Source: Vibrio hyugaensis
GTDB lineage: Bacteria > Pseudomonadota > Gammaproteobacteria > Enterobacterales > Vibrionaceae
Direction of reading: 5' to 3'
DNA: 64,000 nt
NCBI RefSeq assembly: GCF_002906655.1
Contig: NZ_CP025794.1
Coordinates: forward strand, 310,001 to 374,000
Shown here: positions 46,141 through 54,907 of the stretch, piece by piece
Layout of the letters: the number at the start of each line of letters is the position of its first letter
How positions within the stretch are numbered: the stretch's first letter is position 1
Program-made: the position numbers and the translations under genes
The notes under the pieces: generated by a model
Told to the model about the DNA's origin: nothing
What the model saw: the letters and a program-made list of their open reading frames with translations, nothing else
Database searches by the model: none

Positions 46141-47580
46141 GTGCTGAGACAGCTGTTTTTTCTCATCCTGTATTCCATTTCTTTGTTTGTATCTCCTACA
46201 TCTGCCGCGAATCCTCTTCCTGAAGACGTAAAAGGGGCGCTTTGTATTGTCCGCGCAGATGACAAACTGGTTTTAATCCATGAAATATTAACCAATAAGA
46301 TTTCTCTCCCTGGCGGTACTGTTATTGAAGGTGAGTCACCAAAACTCGCTGCGCAAAGAGAAACTTGGGAAGAAACCGGCCTAGTTGTCACCGTCGGCGA
46401 GGAGCTAGGTAGAACGGATACAGCAGTATTCTATGACTGTGTCTCTGATTCAGAAGTAATTGCGTTTTCTATGACCAACACTTTAGATGGCAACGAGCTT
46501 CCAATTTGGTTTGCGCCGCATTATGGCGTAGAAGTCGCCTCTGCAATGATTGCAAACCCGAGCAACATGTCTGCTTCTCTTTACCGTTATCCTGCGCAAT
46601 GGAAAGAGGTGGCTGAATTTTATTCGCGAGCGACAAATCAATCAGTCGTCTATGTTGACCAATTGATAGACTCCGCACCGGGTTTTCGTCAACTTGAGCT
46701 TTCTTGGATGGTTGATCTACAAAGCTGGATCGCGTCATTTTCGTCAGCAAGCCGTGAAACAACCTGTGAAGTTGCAAAATTGGTAACGGGCATCAGCAAT
46801 CCAACGTTTCTGCTGTTTTTGTTCCCGTTTGTCATGATGAAGTTTGATAGCCGTTTCGTGTACCGTCTATTTTTCTCAATCACTGCGACTTCTCTGATGG
46901 TATTGGTTGCGCAACAGGGGTTCTCGCTACCAAGGCCGCACGTTTATATGCCGATCACAGAGTTAACGCATAGCTTTGGCTTTAGTTTCCCAAGCTTGCC
47001 GATCGCGATTTGGTTCTGTGTGATGACCTTCTTATTCCAAAGAACGAAGAGTTTTGGATTAAATCGAGTCACTTTGTTGACGGGCTTGGTCACTTTAACT
47101 GTAATGTTCTGCAAGTTCTTCTTAGGGACTGCGTTTATTCTGGATATGTCTGTTGGTGCGTTGCTGGGCGTTCTAGTGGCATGGCATGTTTTGCGTTTGG
47201 AAGATAATCCAGAAATAGATGTCGATAGACTGCTCACCTCGAAAGGGGTTTGGTTCACCATGACAGCAATTACGGCGGTGATCTCTGTTATCTGGCCATT
47301 GCCTGTGTTCACCAGTTGGTTAGCGATTTTAATTACAGCGTCTGCACTGGTTATGACATTTAAAGAGTCGGATATTCGATTTGAGCGCCAGCAGATGTTG
47401 TTTGTTATTTTGGCCTTGTTGTTGGTTGACCAACTCTATCTCTACTTGGGAACAACGGTTTCGTTCAGTGGGTTCTGGTCTCTGGTCTTTAATACGTTCC
47501 ATTACCCGTTGCTAATGCTGACTTTTATTACGCTAGCTAGAAAACTGACGTGTGGAAAGCGTGCGAAACAGAGCGCTTAG
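46141..47580 (+). CDS. Exported NUDIX domain fused to a degenerate PAP2-like membrane domain
   Basis: A 479-residue protein starting at GTG with AAAGG upstream. An N-terminal signal sequence or helix (about residues 3-22) is followed by a NUDIX hydrolase domain. Its box GTVIEGESPKLAAQRETWEE continues TGL and matches Gx5Ex7REUxEExGU completely. The C-terminal half has about six hydrophobic helices arranged like a PAP2 phosphatase, but the three catalytic motifs are altered. KxxxxxxRP reads Q-QGFSLP-RP (Lys lost), PSGH reads PSLP, and the SRxxxxxHxxxD region reads GTAFILDMSVG (Arg and His lost). The NUDIX part is probably active, and its location outside the cytoplasm depends on the signal being used. 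Substrate unknown. Confidence 0.82.
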   Translation: MLRQLFFLILYSISLFVSPTSAANPLPEDVKGALCIVRADDKLVLIHEILTNKISLPGGTVIEGESPKLAAQRETWEETGLVVTVGEELGRTDTAVFYDCVSDSEVIAFSMTNTLDGNELPIWFAPHYGVEVASAMIANPSNMSASLYRYPAQWKEVAEFYSRATNQSVVYVDQLIDSAPGFRQLELSWMVDLQSWIASFSSASRETTCEVAKLVTGISNPTFLLFLFPFVMMKFDSRFVYRLFFSITATSLMVLVAQQGFSLPRPHVYMPITELTHSFGFSFPSLPIAIWFCVMTFLFQRTKSFGLNRVTLLTGLVTLTVMFCKFFLGTAFILDMSVGALLGVLVAWHVLRLEDNPEIDVDRLLTSKGVWFTMTAITAVISVIWPLPVFTSWLAILITASALVMTFKESDIRFERQQMLFVILALLLVDQLYLYLGTTVSFSGFWSLVFNTFHYPLLMLTFITLARKLTCGKRAKQSA

Positions 47581-47596
47581 CTAGAAAATGGATAAC

Positions 47597-47627
47597 AAAA
47601 AGCCTCGCTCAAATGCGAGGCTTTTTT
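47597..47627. terminator. Bidirectional intrinsic terminator
   Basis: Stem AGCCTCGC / GCGAGGCT with 5 A before and 6 T after, so it works on both strands between convergent genes. Confidence 0.9.
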
Positions 47628-47653
47628 ACATCAATTCAGTTCGACTCAGAGGA

Positions 47654-48463
47654 TTACGCGTTAAGCACAAATTTCTCGATCGATTTAGCTACACCGTGAT
47701 CGTCGTTGCTGACTGTGATGTAGTCTGCGATTTGTTTGGTTTCTTCCATCGCGTTCGCCATTGCGATACCAAGACCTGCGTATTCAAGCATGTGGTGGTC
47801 GTTTTCGGCATCGCCCATACAAATCACTTCTTCAGCTTTGATGCCTAAGTATTCTGCGATTGCCGAAACACCGACGCCTTTGTTGCTTGAAGGATTCAAA
47901 AACTCTAAGAAGAAAGGCGCACTTTGTACAACTGTAAACTCTTGTTTTAGCTCTGCTGGTAGGGCTGAGATAACTTCAGTTAGTTTACTTGGCTCCGCAA
48001 CCATCATTGCTTTAATGATCGCATGATCATCTTCTAGCGCATCAAAGTTCATCTCAGTGACTGCTACGCCATTGATTTTTGCTTCGATGTCAGTGTAAGG
48101 GTTGTTTTCTACTGTGATCAGACCATGTTCTTGGCTGAATGCGTGAACATAAGCGCCAAGCTCGCGTGCTTTACGTGCAATTTTCTTCGCAGCTTTGCCA
48201 TCAATGATCTGCTGGTGGATGATTTCATTGGTGCCAATGTTTTTCACCATAGAGCCGTTGTAGTACAAAACAAAGTCTTTGTCAGAGTTGATGTTTAACT
48301 CGTCTAGCTTGTCTTGCATTCCCTCAAGAGGGCGGCCAGAAGCAAGGACAACGGTAACACCCGCTTCACGTGCTTTTGCAATGGCTTGCTTGTTCTCTTC
48401 AGAAATTACTTTGTCGCTGTTTAGCAACGTGCCGTCCATGTCTAGGGCGATCAGCTTGTACAT
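47654..48463 (-). CDS. Cof-type HAD-IIB sugar phosphatase, YidA-like
   Basis: A 269-residue cytoplasmic phosphatase. HAD motif I is LIALDMDGTL (nucleophile Asp8, Asp10), motif II is VVLASGRP, and motif IV is CMGDAENDHHML. The type IIB cap lies between about residues 85 and 190. Closest resemblance is to YidA, which hydrolyses a range of sugar phosphates. The true substrate is not predictable. Divergent from queE. Confidence 0.9.
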   Translation of the reverse strand: MYKLIALDMDGTLLNSDKVISEENKQAIAKAREAGVTVVLASGRPLEGMQDKLDELNINSDKDFVLYYNGSMVKNIGTNEIIHQQIIDGKAAKKIARKARELGAYVHAFSQEHGLITVENNPYTDIEAKINGVAVTEMNFDALEDDHAIIKAMMVAEPSKLTEVISALPAELKQEFTVVQSAPFFLEFLNPSSNKGVGVSAIAEYLGIKAEEVICMGDAENDHHMLEYAGLGIAMANAMEETKQIADYITVSNDDHGVAKSIEKFVLNA

Positions 48464-48598
48464 CTTTACTTACCTTAAAAAATGGGGAACCTGCGTATGA
48501 AACTACAAAACCACCTATTTTAACAATTTATTTTTGGTTTAAATTGACCTGAGTGCGCCTCTCCATTAAGGTCTTCGCCTCGAAGTATAATGAGTTGA

Positions 48599-49279
48599 GT
48601 GAGTTCTACGTTGTATAAGCTAAATGAGATGTTTGAAACCATCCAAGGGGAAGGGGTTTTCACTGGTGTGCCGGCGGTTTTTGTGCGTTTGCAAGTATGT
48701 CCGGTTGGGTGTTCTTGGTGCGATACGAAACAGACTTGGTACGCAGAAGAAGAAGACCAGCGCCAGATCGGTGATATCTTGGTGAAAACAGAAGATTCTC
48801 CAACGTGGTGTTTCGCCTCGGCAGAAGACATCGTAGCTGAATACAAAAAGCAGGGCTTCAATGCGAAGCATATTGTGATTACTGGTGGAGAACCATGCAT
48901 TTATGATTTACGTGCGTTGACGGCTGCATTTGAAGAAATGGGTTGCCAATGCCAAATCGAAACCAGTGGTACTTCAGAGGTCGTGACTTCAGAAAGCACA
49001 TGGGTGACAGTGTCACCTAAAGTCGCAATGAAAGGGAAGCTACCAGTACTCAAAAGTGCATTAGAACGCGCAAATGAGATCAAACATCCGGTTGGCACCC
49101 AAAAAGACATCGATCAGCTTGATGCATTGTTGGCCTCTGCAGAAATCGCTGAGAAGACAGTAATCGCACTTCAGCCTATCAGTCAGAAGCCTCGCGCTAC
49201 ACAACTGTGTATTGATACCTGTGTTGCTCGCAACTGGCGTTTGTCGGTTCAAACTCATAAATACCTAAGTATTGCTTAA
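48599..49279 (+). CDS. queE: 7-carboxy-7-deazaguanine synthase
   Basis: A 226-residue radical SAM enzyme of queuosine precursor synthesis that contracts carboxy-tetrahydropterin to 7-carboxy-7-deazaguanine. The cluster motif is CPVGCSWC (CxxxCxxC), preceded by the substrate-binding [12 protein letters not shown]. The GGEP motif is in ITGGEPCI. The start is GTG at 48599. It is followed by queC after 14 bases. No preQ1 riboswitch was recognised in the 135-base upstream gap. Confidence 0.95.
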   Translation: MSSTLYKLNEMFETIQGEGVFTGVPAVFVRLQVCPVGCSWCDTKQTWYAEEEDQRQIGDILVKTEDSPTWCFASAEDIVAEYKKQGFNAKHIVITGGEPCIYDLRALTAAFEEMGCQCQIETSGTSEVVTSESTWVTVSPKVAMKGKLPVLKSALERANEIKHPVGTQKDIDQLDALLASAEIAEKTVIALQPISQKPRATQLCIDTCVARNWRLSVQTHKYLSIA

Positions 49280-49293
49280 GCTCGGAGAGAAAG

Positions 49294-49992
49294 ATGAAAA
49301 AAGCAGTCGTTGTTTTCAGTGGTGGACAGGACTCTACAACATGTCTGGTTCAAGCATTAAAAGAGTTTGACGAAGTACATGCCATCACATTCGATTACGG
49401 TCAGCGTCATAAGCTGGAGATTGAAGTGGCTGAGAAAGTTGCAAAAGATCTTGGCGTCGCTGCACACAAAGTGATGGATGTTGGCTTACTGAATGAACTG
49501 GCCATTAGCTCTCTGACGCGTGACGACATTCCAGTTTCTCATGAACTTCAAGAAAACGGTTTGCCGAACTCATTCGTTCCTGGCCGCAACATTTTGTTCC
49601 TAACGCTTGCTGGCATCTACGCTTACCAAATTGGCGCAGAAACCGTCATTACGGGTGTTTGTGAAACAGATTTTAGTGGCTATCCAGATTGTCGTGATGA
49701 TTTTGTGAAAGCGATGAACAGTGCCTTGGTTAAGGGTATGGATCGTCAGTTTGAAATCAAAACTCCGCTAATGTGGTTGAACAAAGCAGAAACGTGGGCA
49801 CTGGCTGATCAATATGATGCGCTGCAACTAGTTCGTGAAAACACGCTAACGTGTTACAACGGCATCATCGGTGATGGTTGTGGTGATTGCCCGTCTTGCG
49901 ACCTGCGCAAAGCGGGCTTAGATGACTATCTGAACAACAAAGACGCCGTTATGCAGTCGTTGATTCAAAAGCAGAAGACGGAAGGTCAATAG
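49294..49992 (+). CDS. queC: 7-cyano-7-deazaguanine synthase
   Basis: A 232-residue ATP-dependent enzyme that turns the carboxylate made by QueE into the nitrile preQ0. The PP-loop is [13 protein letters not shown] near the N-terminus. The C-terminal zinc site is [18 protein letters not shown] precedes the ATG. Its 3' end overlaps the convergent GGDEF gene by 44 bases. Confidence 0.96.
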   Translation: MKKAVVVFSGGQDSTTCLVQALKEFDEVHAITFDYGQRHKLEIEVAEKVAKDLGVAAHKVMDVGLLNELAISSLTRDDIPVSHELQENGLPNSFVPGRNILFLTLAGIYAYQIGAETVITGVCETDFSGYPDCRDDFVKAMNSALVKGMDRQFEIKTPLMWLNKAETWALADQYDALQLVRENTLTCYNGIIGDGCGDCPSCDLRKAGLDDYLNNKDAVMQSLIQKQKTEGQ

Positions 49993-51916
49993 GCTCGTTG
50001 TAAGCATCAATCATAGCGTCGTGCCCACTTTGCTTCGCTTGATATAAAGCTTGGTCTAGTATCGAATACAGCTCATCAAAGTTCGTTAATGGTTTTGATG
50101 TAGACAAATAGGCCAAGCTTGCAGTTACACTCAGTACCTCAGCATTTTCAGTTTTGATCTGCTTATCAGATATCGTTTTGTGAAGGCTCTGAACACGAAA
50201 TGGCACGTCTATCTCATCAACATTCTTCAGAAGTAAAATAAACTCCTCTCCACCTAGTCGACCAAGGTATTCCCCTTTGTTTAACTTTGCTCTAACCGCT
50301 TTACACACATGCTTTAGTACAAGATCGCCAGTAGGATGGCCATAGTGATCGTTGATGGATTTAAAGTTATCAAGGTCAATGAGTGCTAACACATAACGCA
50401 TATCTTCTGGAGCTTTAACGGTTTGTGCCCGTATTCTCTCAATAATCGTACTTCGATTGAGTGAATCAGTCAGACGATCTAATTTTGATTTCATGTATGT
50501 TTTACGTTGAATGAACAATGCGACGAATAACAATGTCAGTAAGCAGAAAAGAACGAAGTTATACGCCCTTTTTTGTTTCGCAAGCTTTTCGACTTCAAGT
50601 AACTTTAGGTTACGCTCATTATTCATTTTCGTTAGTTGCAACTCGTACTCATATTCATTTTTCGTTAAGTCTAGAGCTTCAATGGCTTTGACGTTGTTTG
50701 CATCGCGGTTCGCAAGTTCTAGCGTAGCGTAATCTTGATAGTGGGACAGGGCGGCCAAATAGTTGCCTTGCTCACGATAAGTTTGTGAAAGTAGAAGCTG
50801 TGCCTTGGCTTGCAATGCGGAGTTCGAATTATCTGATGCGAGCTCAAGAGCTGCGACACCATGTTCAAGAGCATTCGCCAACATTTTATTTTTAAAGTAA
50901 GCAAACCCTGCCGCCAAATGACTCTCCGTTTCTAAGCGCTTGTTTTCATACCGTTTACCCAGCTCTAGTGCGTTCTTTATATAGGGTACGGCACTTTCCA
51001 GGTTTCCTGATTCGACATAAGCAGAACCAAGGCCAAGATAGGTCAGACCTCGACCATATGGGTAATCCAACTCTTTTAAAATGGTTAGCGCGTTTTTGTA
51101 GTGACTGATTGCCTTGTCGTAGTCTTTCGATTTGTTATACATAGATGCAAGACTGTGCTCGACTTGAGCAACTTCAAGTGGTGTCGCTTCAAGTTGGCGA
51201 GCCAGCAAAGCTTGAATAAGGTATTGCTCGGCTTGCTCGTACTGTCCAAGTTCGCTCAGCAAGTTACCTACATCATTGTAAACACCTGAAGGATCGCTTT
51301 GAGCCGGCATTTTGCTTAGCAAGCGGCGATAAAGATCTAAAGCAACGTCGTATTCACCACGATAGTCGAAGTTATTAGCAATAACACGTAACGCTAGGTC
51401 ACTAGGGAATCTCTCAGGATGCTCGATCGTTAAATGATTATTCAGAGAAGAGCAGAAAAAGTTCGCTTTGTGATACTGGCCTTGTTGATTCAAGGTGTAG
51501 CATAGCTGATAGTTCATTAGGGCTTTGCTTTCCACATCGTTATATTGTTTTGTGCTTTGTAGTAATGCGGTGAAAAGATTAACGGACTCATCATAGTTAC
51601 CCAGTTTGCGTTCCTTTAGCGCAAGGATGTATTGAGATTCCAACTTAGCAAAACGATTATTTAAAATTTGACTACTGCCAAAGTAGGGTTGATCGATGTT
51701 TGCCATGTATTCATAGATGAGCCCGCTCACATATAGCTTTTCACTGTTGGAACTTGCTGTGTGATAGCGGTCTTGAAGCATACTCAATGCCGATTCGACA
51801 TTTGTTTTAACAGTAGATTGATAGACAGCATGCCATTGAGTGATGCTTTGAGTGTCACTTGCGTTTGCTTGACTGCCTAATAATAGTGACGCAAGCAAAG
51901 AGAGCAGCGTACGCAT
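49949..51916 (-). CDS. Tetratricopeptide-repeat diguanylate cyclase
   Basis: A 655-residue membrane protein. An N-terminal signal peptide ([18 protein letters not shown]) leads to a periplasmic region of TPR-like helical repeats (about residues 30-410, for example [35 protein letters not shown]). A coiled segment and one membrane helix follow (about 452-471, [17 protein letters not shown]), then a GGDEF domain (about 490-635). The active site reads [12 protein letters not shown], the functional GGEEF variant. No RxxD inhibitory site is seen five residues upstream. It should make cyclic-di-GMP in response to a periplasmic signal or partner. It lies close to a LapA-like adhesin system. It runs through the end of queC on the other strand. 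Confidence 0.9.
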   Translation of the reverse strand: MRTLLSLLASLLLGSQANASDTQSITQWHAVYQSTVKTNVESALSMLQDRYHTASSNSEKLYVSGLIYEYMANIDQPYFGSSQILNNRFAKLESQYILALKERKLGNYDESVNLFTALLQSTKQYNDVESKALMNYQLCYTLNQQGQYHKANFFCSSLNNHLTIEHPERFPSDLALRVIANNFDYRGEYDVALDLYRRLLSKMPAQSDPSGVYNDVGNLLSELGQYEQAEQYLIQALLARQLEATPLEVAQVEHSLASMYNKSKDYDKAISHYKNALTILKELDYPYGRGLTYLGLGSAYVESGNLESAVPYIKNALELGKRYENKRLETESHLAAGFAYFKNKMLANALEHGVAALELASDNSNSALQAKAQLLLSQTYREQGNYLAALSHYQDYATLELANRDANNVKAIEALDLTKNEYEYELQLTKMNNERNLKLLEVEKLAKQKRAYNFVLFCLLTLLFVALFIQRKTYMKSKLDRLTDSLNRSTIIERIRAQTVKAPEDMRYVLALIDLDNFKSINDHYGHPTGDLVLKHVCKAVRAKLNKGEYLGRLGGEEFILLLKNVDEIDVPFRVQSLHKTISDKQIKTENAEVLSVTASLAYLSTSKPLTNFDELYSILDQALYQAKQSGHDAMIDAYNEPIDLPSSAFESTTA

Positions 51917-52077
51917 AGTGATGTAACCTTATGTTCTTTTTTATATAGTTTGTTCGGTATGATATACCAATTGGAGTTGAGCCATTGTGACAAAACACGA
52001 AGGGTATAGGTAATGAAATGAAGAAAACTATGCGCTCGGTCGAGCTTTACATCGAAAAGGTAATTTAAAAGAGAGAG

Positions 52078-52104
52078 AAGACCCCAGCAAGGCGCTGAGG
52101 TCTT
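52078..52104 (-). terminator. Terminator of the DUF2750 gene
   Basis: On the minus strand AAGACCTCAGC pairs with GCTGGGGTCTT (one G-T pair) and continues into CTCTCTCTTTT. Confidence 0.8.
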
Positions 52105-52110
52105 TAGGAA

Positions 52111-52464
52111 TTAGCTTAGGTATAGCTTAGCTAGATCTTGAGGTTCAAGCTCTTTACCTTCTAGTTGTGCATTCCAGTTAGCACCAACAAGAACGCCATC
52201 TTCAGCAAGAGTTAGAAGCCAATCTTCAACAAAGATATCTAGAGGAATCTCTAGTACTTCGAAATCTGCCCATTCTTCAACGTTGTGTGCTTCTGCGTCT
52301 TCTTTCGCAGACCAAAAAGGCATGACTTCGCTGTTTTCGAATTCAGTTGAATCGCAAGATAACCAACCTTCTTCATTGCGTAGACCCCAAACTAGCTGGT
52401 TTTCTTTTGTTTCAGCAACAAAAAGATCAAGGTTTGCTTGGATATCTGTTGTAAGTTTGCTCAT
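52111..52464 (-). CDS. DUF2750 domain protein
   Basis: A 117-residue acidic cytoplasmic protein. The family pattern FVAETKENQLVWGLRNEEGW and the aromatic- and acid-rich end (WLLTLAEDGVLVGANWN) are recognisable. Function is unknown. Single gene with its own terminator; it lies between the GGDEF gene and the ompA-tolC pair. Confidence 0.85.
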   Translation of the reverse strand: MSKLTTDIQANLDLFVAETKENQLVWGLRNEEGWLSCDSTEFENSEVMPFWSAKEDAEAHNVEEWADFEVLEIPLDIFVEDWLLTLAEDGVLVGANWNAQLEGKELEPQDLAKLYLS

Positions 52465-52546
52465 TTCAAAACTCTCATTGTTATGACGCGGCTAGATTAA
52501 CATTAAAGTGTCGATTCCTAAAGCATAATACGGTTTAGCAAGCTTG

Positions 52547-52574
52547 AAAAAACAAAAGGAGCCGAAGCTCCTTT
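52547..52574 (-). terminator. Terminator of the tolC-ompA operon
   Basis: On the minus strand AAAGGAGC - TTCG - GCTCCTTT, a UUCG tetraloop stem, followed by TGTTTTTT. It lies just after the ompA-like stop at 52576. Confidence 0.92.
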
Positions 52575-52575
52575 A

Positions 52576-53190
52576 TCAGGTTTTTGGAAGAGTAGTAAAT
52601 ATGGTCCACTCTTTCTTTATCTCGCCTTTATAGCCCACGACATAAGCCGTTACACGTCTGTTAAGTGCATGGCTGACTTCGTCTGTGCCTTCTGTTGCCA
52701 AATTAGTGTCGCCGAAGCCCACGATTCGGACTCGATTGGAATCAACTCCATAACGCAATAGTGCTTCGCGGACATTATTTGCACGTCGTTTTGAAAGGTC
52801 CAAGTTATGGGAAGACCCACCAACTTTACTTGCGTACCCTTGCAGTTCGATCGAGGTTGAAGGGTACTCCTTCAGGAAGTCTGAAAGCTCACGTATTTGA
52901 CGACGGAATACGGGGTTTATCTCGTCTGAATCGTTAGCAAATAGAACTCGTACTTGCATTTTTTCGGATGCTTTGATGTATTCGCCACAACCGTCATTGT
53001 CGATTTCAGATGTTGCTGGGGTGCCTGGGCATAAGTCACGAGCATTAATCACGCCATCATTGTCATCATCTTGCAGGTCTGCAATTTGCTGAGCGTCAGG
53101 AGTTGGCATGTAATCATATTCATCATTGGCTGATACAGAGTTGGCAAAAGCCAGAAAACCCAAGGTAAGCAGAATCTTAGTTAGTTTCAT
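52576..53190 (-). CDS. OmpA-family peptidoglycan-associated protein of the adhesin exporter locus
   Basis: A 204-residue exported protein with signal peptide KLTKILLTLGFLAFANSVSA. A short calcium-binding thrombospondin type 3-like segment (DDDNDGVINARDLCPGTP) comes next. The OmpA C-terminal domain (about residues 75-190) has ELQGYASKVGG and LDLSKRRANNVREAL, the peptidoglycan-binding core. It starts 3 bases after the TolC-like gene. In Shewanella and Pseudomonas LapA-type loci an OmpA-like gene sits beside the TolC-like gene in the same way, so a role in stabilising the exporter or adhesin at the cell surface is likely. Confidence 0.88.
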   Translation of the reverse strand: MKLTKILLTLGFLAFANSVSANDEYDYMPTPDAQQIADLQDDDNDGVINARDLCPGTPATSEIDNDGCGEYIKASEKMQVRVLFANDSDEINPVFRRQIRELSDFLKEYPSTSIELQGYASKVGGSSHNLDLSKRRANNVREALLRYGVDSNRVRIVGFGDTNLATEGTDEVSHALNRRVTAYVVGYKGEIKKEWTIFTTLPKT

Positions 53191-53193
53191 GGT

Positions 53194-54504
53194 TTAGTAC
53201 TCCACCTTTTGATTCCACTCGGTCGGAACGTCAACTCGCAGTGCATTTAGTAGTTGGCCTGTAGCGTTCATCACGCGATATTTGGCGTACTGTTCCGCGT
53301 ATTTAGCATCCAAATAGTCTTTTCGAGCTTCGAACAATTCGTTTTCGGTATTAAGCAAGTCCAGAAGGGTGCGTTTACCGATGCGGTATTGTTTCTCGTA
53401 CGCAATGACGGTTTTAGAAGCTGAATCAACATGGTCGGATAAGAATTCTTTTTGCTGTAATGTGAGGTCGAGTGCACTCCATGAGAGCCTTAATCCTTCT
53501 TCAACGTTTCGATAAGCGCGCTCACGTAAGTCTTTTGCTTTATTGAGTTGGTAAGCAAAACTCTCGGCATTTGCCGCATCACTGCCACCGTTAAAGAGGT
53601 TGTAGCGCATTCTTAGCATTGCTGTCGTTTCATCGCCACGTCCTTCAATACCTCCTGCGTCATCACGCCACGTTTGGGCTGCTTCAACGGATAGAGTCGG
53701 GTAGTAGTTACCTTTTGATTGCTTGTATTGGAACTTTGCAGAATCCACATCAGCAGTTGAGATCTTAATTACTGGATGAGAATCGAATGCCAAATCTACA
53801 GCGTCATCTACCGTATATGGGATAAAATTTTGATCGGCTCGTGGAAAAGTGAGTCCCTGCGGAGTTTGGCCGACTAAACGAGTGAACATTGTGTGGCTAT
53901 CAAACAGGTTGTTTTGCGCAGCTGCTAAATTACCGTGAGCTTTTGCCAGACGAGCTTCAACTTGCGTTAAGTCGGCTGTCGACCCAATACCAGAATCCAC
54001 GCGTTTTTTAATGTCTTGATAGATTTTTTTGTGCACTTTCAAATTATTTTCAGAAAGTGTCAGGATTTCATAAGCCTTCACCGCATCCAAGTACACTTTT
54101 GTGACTTCCAGCGCTTTATCTTGGGCGTCTGCAAGTAGTTGGTAACGCACCGACTCTGCATCAGCAGCCGTTCGATCAATATCGTTTAACGTTGCGGAAC
54201 CATCCCATATGAGCTGGGTAAGAGTTACAGTCGCTTCTTTACGGGTTAAGTCCGTTGATTCTCGGCCCGCCTCAGCAGGATCAATACCTTCGTATCCAAT
54301 ACCGGCATCAAGATCGACAGAGGGAAGATAAGCGCCACTCGAGGCTTCATTCACATACTGCTTACTTACGAATTCATTAAACGCACTTTTAATGTCTGGG
54401 TTTGTTTTAAGCGTATTTTCAACCGCTTGCTCTAGTGTTTGCCCTAAAGCAGGGCTAGCGGCGAGCACACCCAAGCAAAAGGCGTTGGCACGAGTCCACT
54501 TCAC
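53194..54504 (-). CDS. TolC-family outer-membrane exporter (AggA/LapE-like)
   Basis: A 436-residue outer-membrane efflux protein. Signal peptide ends near SPALGQ. The two OEP repeats are visible (about residues 20-210 and 230-420). Motifs include LLADAQDKALEVTKVYLDAV, TLLDLLNTENELFEARKDYLDAKY and a second-repeat YNLFNGG. Length and tail fit the type I secretion family that exports giant adhesins. It is divergent from the adhesin gene at 54908. The matching ABC transporter and membrane fusion protein genes are not in this window and may follow the adhesin. Confidence 0.9.
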   Translation of the reverse strand: MKWTRANAFCLGVLAASPALGQTLEQAVENTLKTNPDIKSAFNEFVSKQYVNEASSGAYLPSVDLDAGIGYEGIDPAEAGRESTDLTRKEATVTLTQLIWDGSATLNDIDRTAADAESVRYQLLADAQDKALEVTKVYLDAVKAYEILTLSENNLKVHKKIYQDIKKRVDSGIGSTADLTQVEARLAKAHGNLAAAQNNLFDSHTMFTRLVGQTPQGLTFPRADQNFIPYTVDDAVDLAFDSHPVIKISTADVDSAKFQYKQSKGNYYPTLSVEAAQTWRDDAGGIEGRGDETTAMLRMRYNLFNGGSDAANAESFAYQLNKAKDLRERAYRNVEEGLRLSWSALDLTLQQKEFLSDHVDSASKTVIAYEKQYRIGKRTLLDLLNTENELFEARKDYLDAKYAEQYAKYRVMNATGQLLNALRVDVPTEWNQKVEY

Positions 54505-54567
54505 TGTGATTCTCCTAGATTGTGTATTGTTTGGGGTGAGAAATCGTTCTTATAAATAGCGACACCC

Positions 54568-54597
54568 CTATGTGCGTCAATAATTTAACGCACATAG
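54568..54597. promoter_or_regulatory. Perfect inverted repeat in the tolC-adhesin divergent region
   Basis: CTATGTGCGT (54568-54577) and ACGCACATAG (54588-54597) are a perfect 10-bp inverted pair with a 10-base AT-rich spacer. It lies 64-93 bases before the tolC-like ATG, where a regulator could act on either promoter. No T tract follows. Elsewhere in the 403-base gap there is a weak promoter-like pair (TTACGT, 17 bases, TATAAC near 54850) and nothing else recognised. Confidence 0.5.
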
Positions 54598-54907
54598 CTA
54601 TTAATAATCAACTATGGAACTAGTTGCTATACTTATTAATGTGTAAGTAAATCTCCAATTACCGTATGGTGACTCATTTGTATTTTGAATAAAGATCATG
54701 TTTCCAGTGTCTTTTTTCGTATGGATGCCTATTAAAAGGTGACGGTAATCGTGATTTATCGCAAAGCACATCCTTCTGAGTAATATGTGACTTAGAAGTT
54801 GTAATTTAGTATTAACGCACTGTTATTACGTGATGTATTCGGGCAATATATAACGAATAAGTATCAATGGTCAAAATGTTGACAGTAATTTTAGGTCAGA
54901 GGTTTAT

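Noticed and set aside
48464..48598. preQ1 riboswitch upstream of queE
   Set aside because: I looked for the short preQ1-I hairpin and A-rich tail and for a longer preQ1-II pattern and saw neither.
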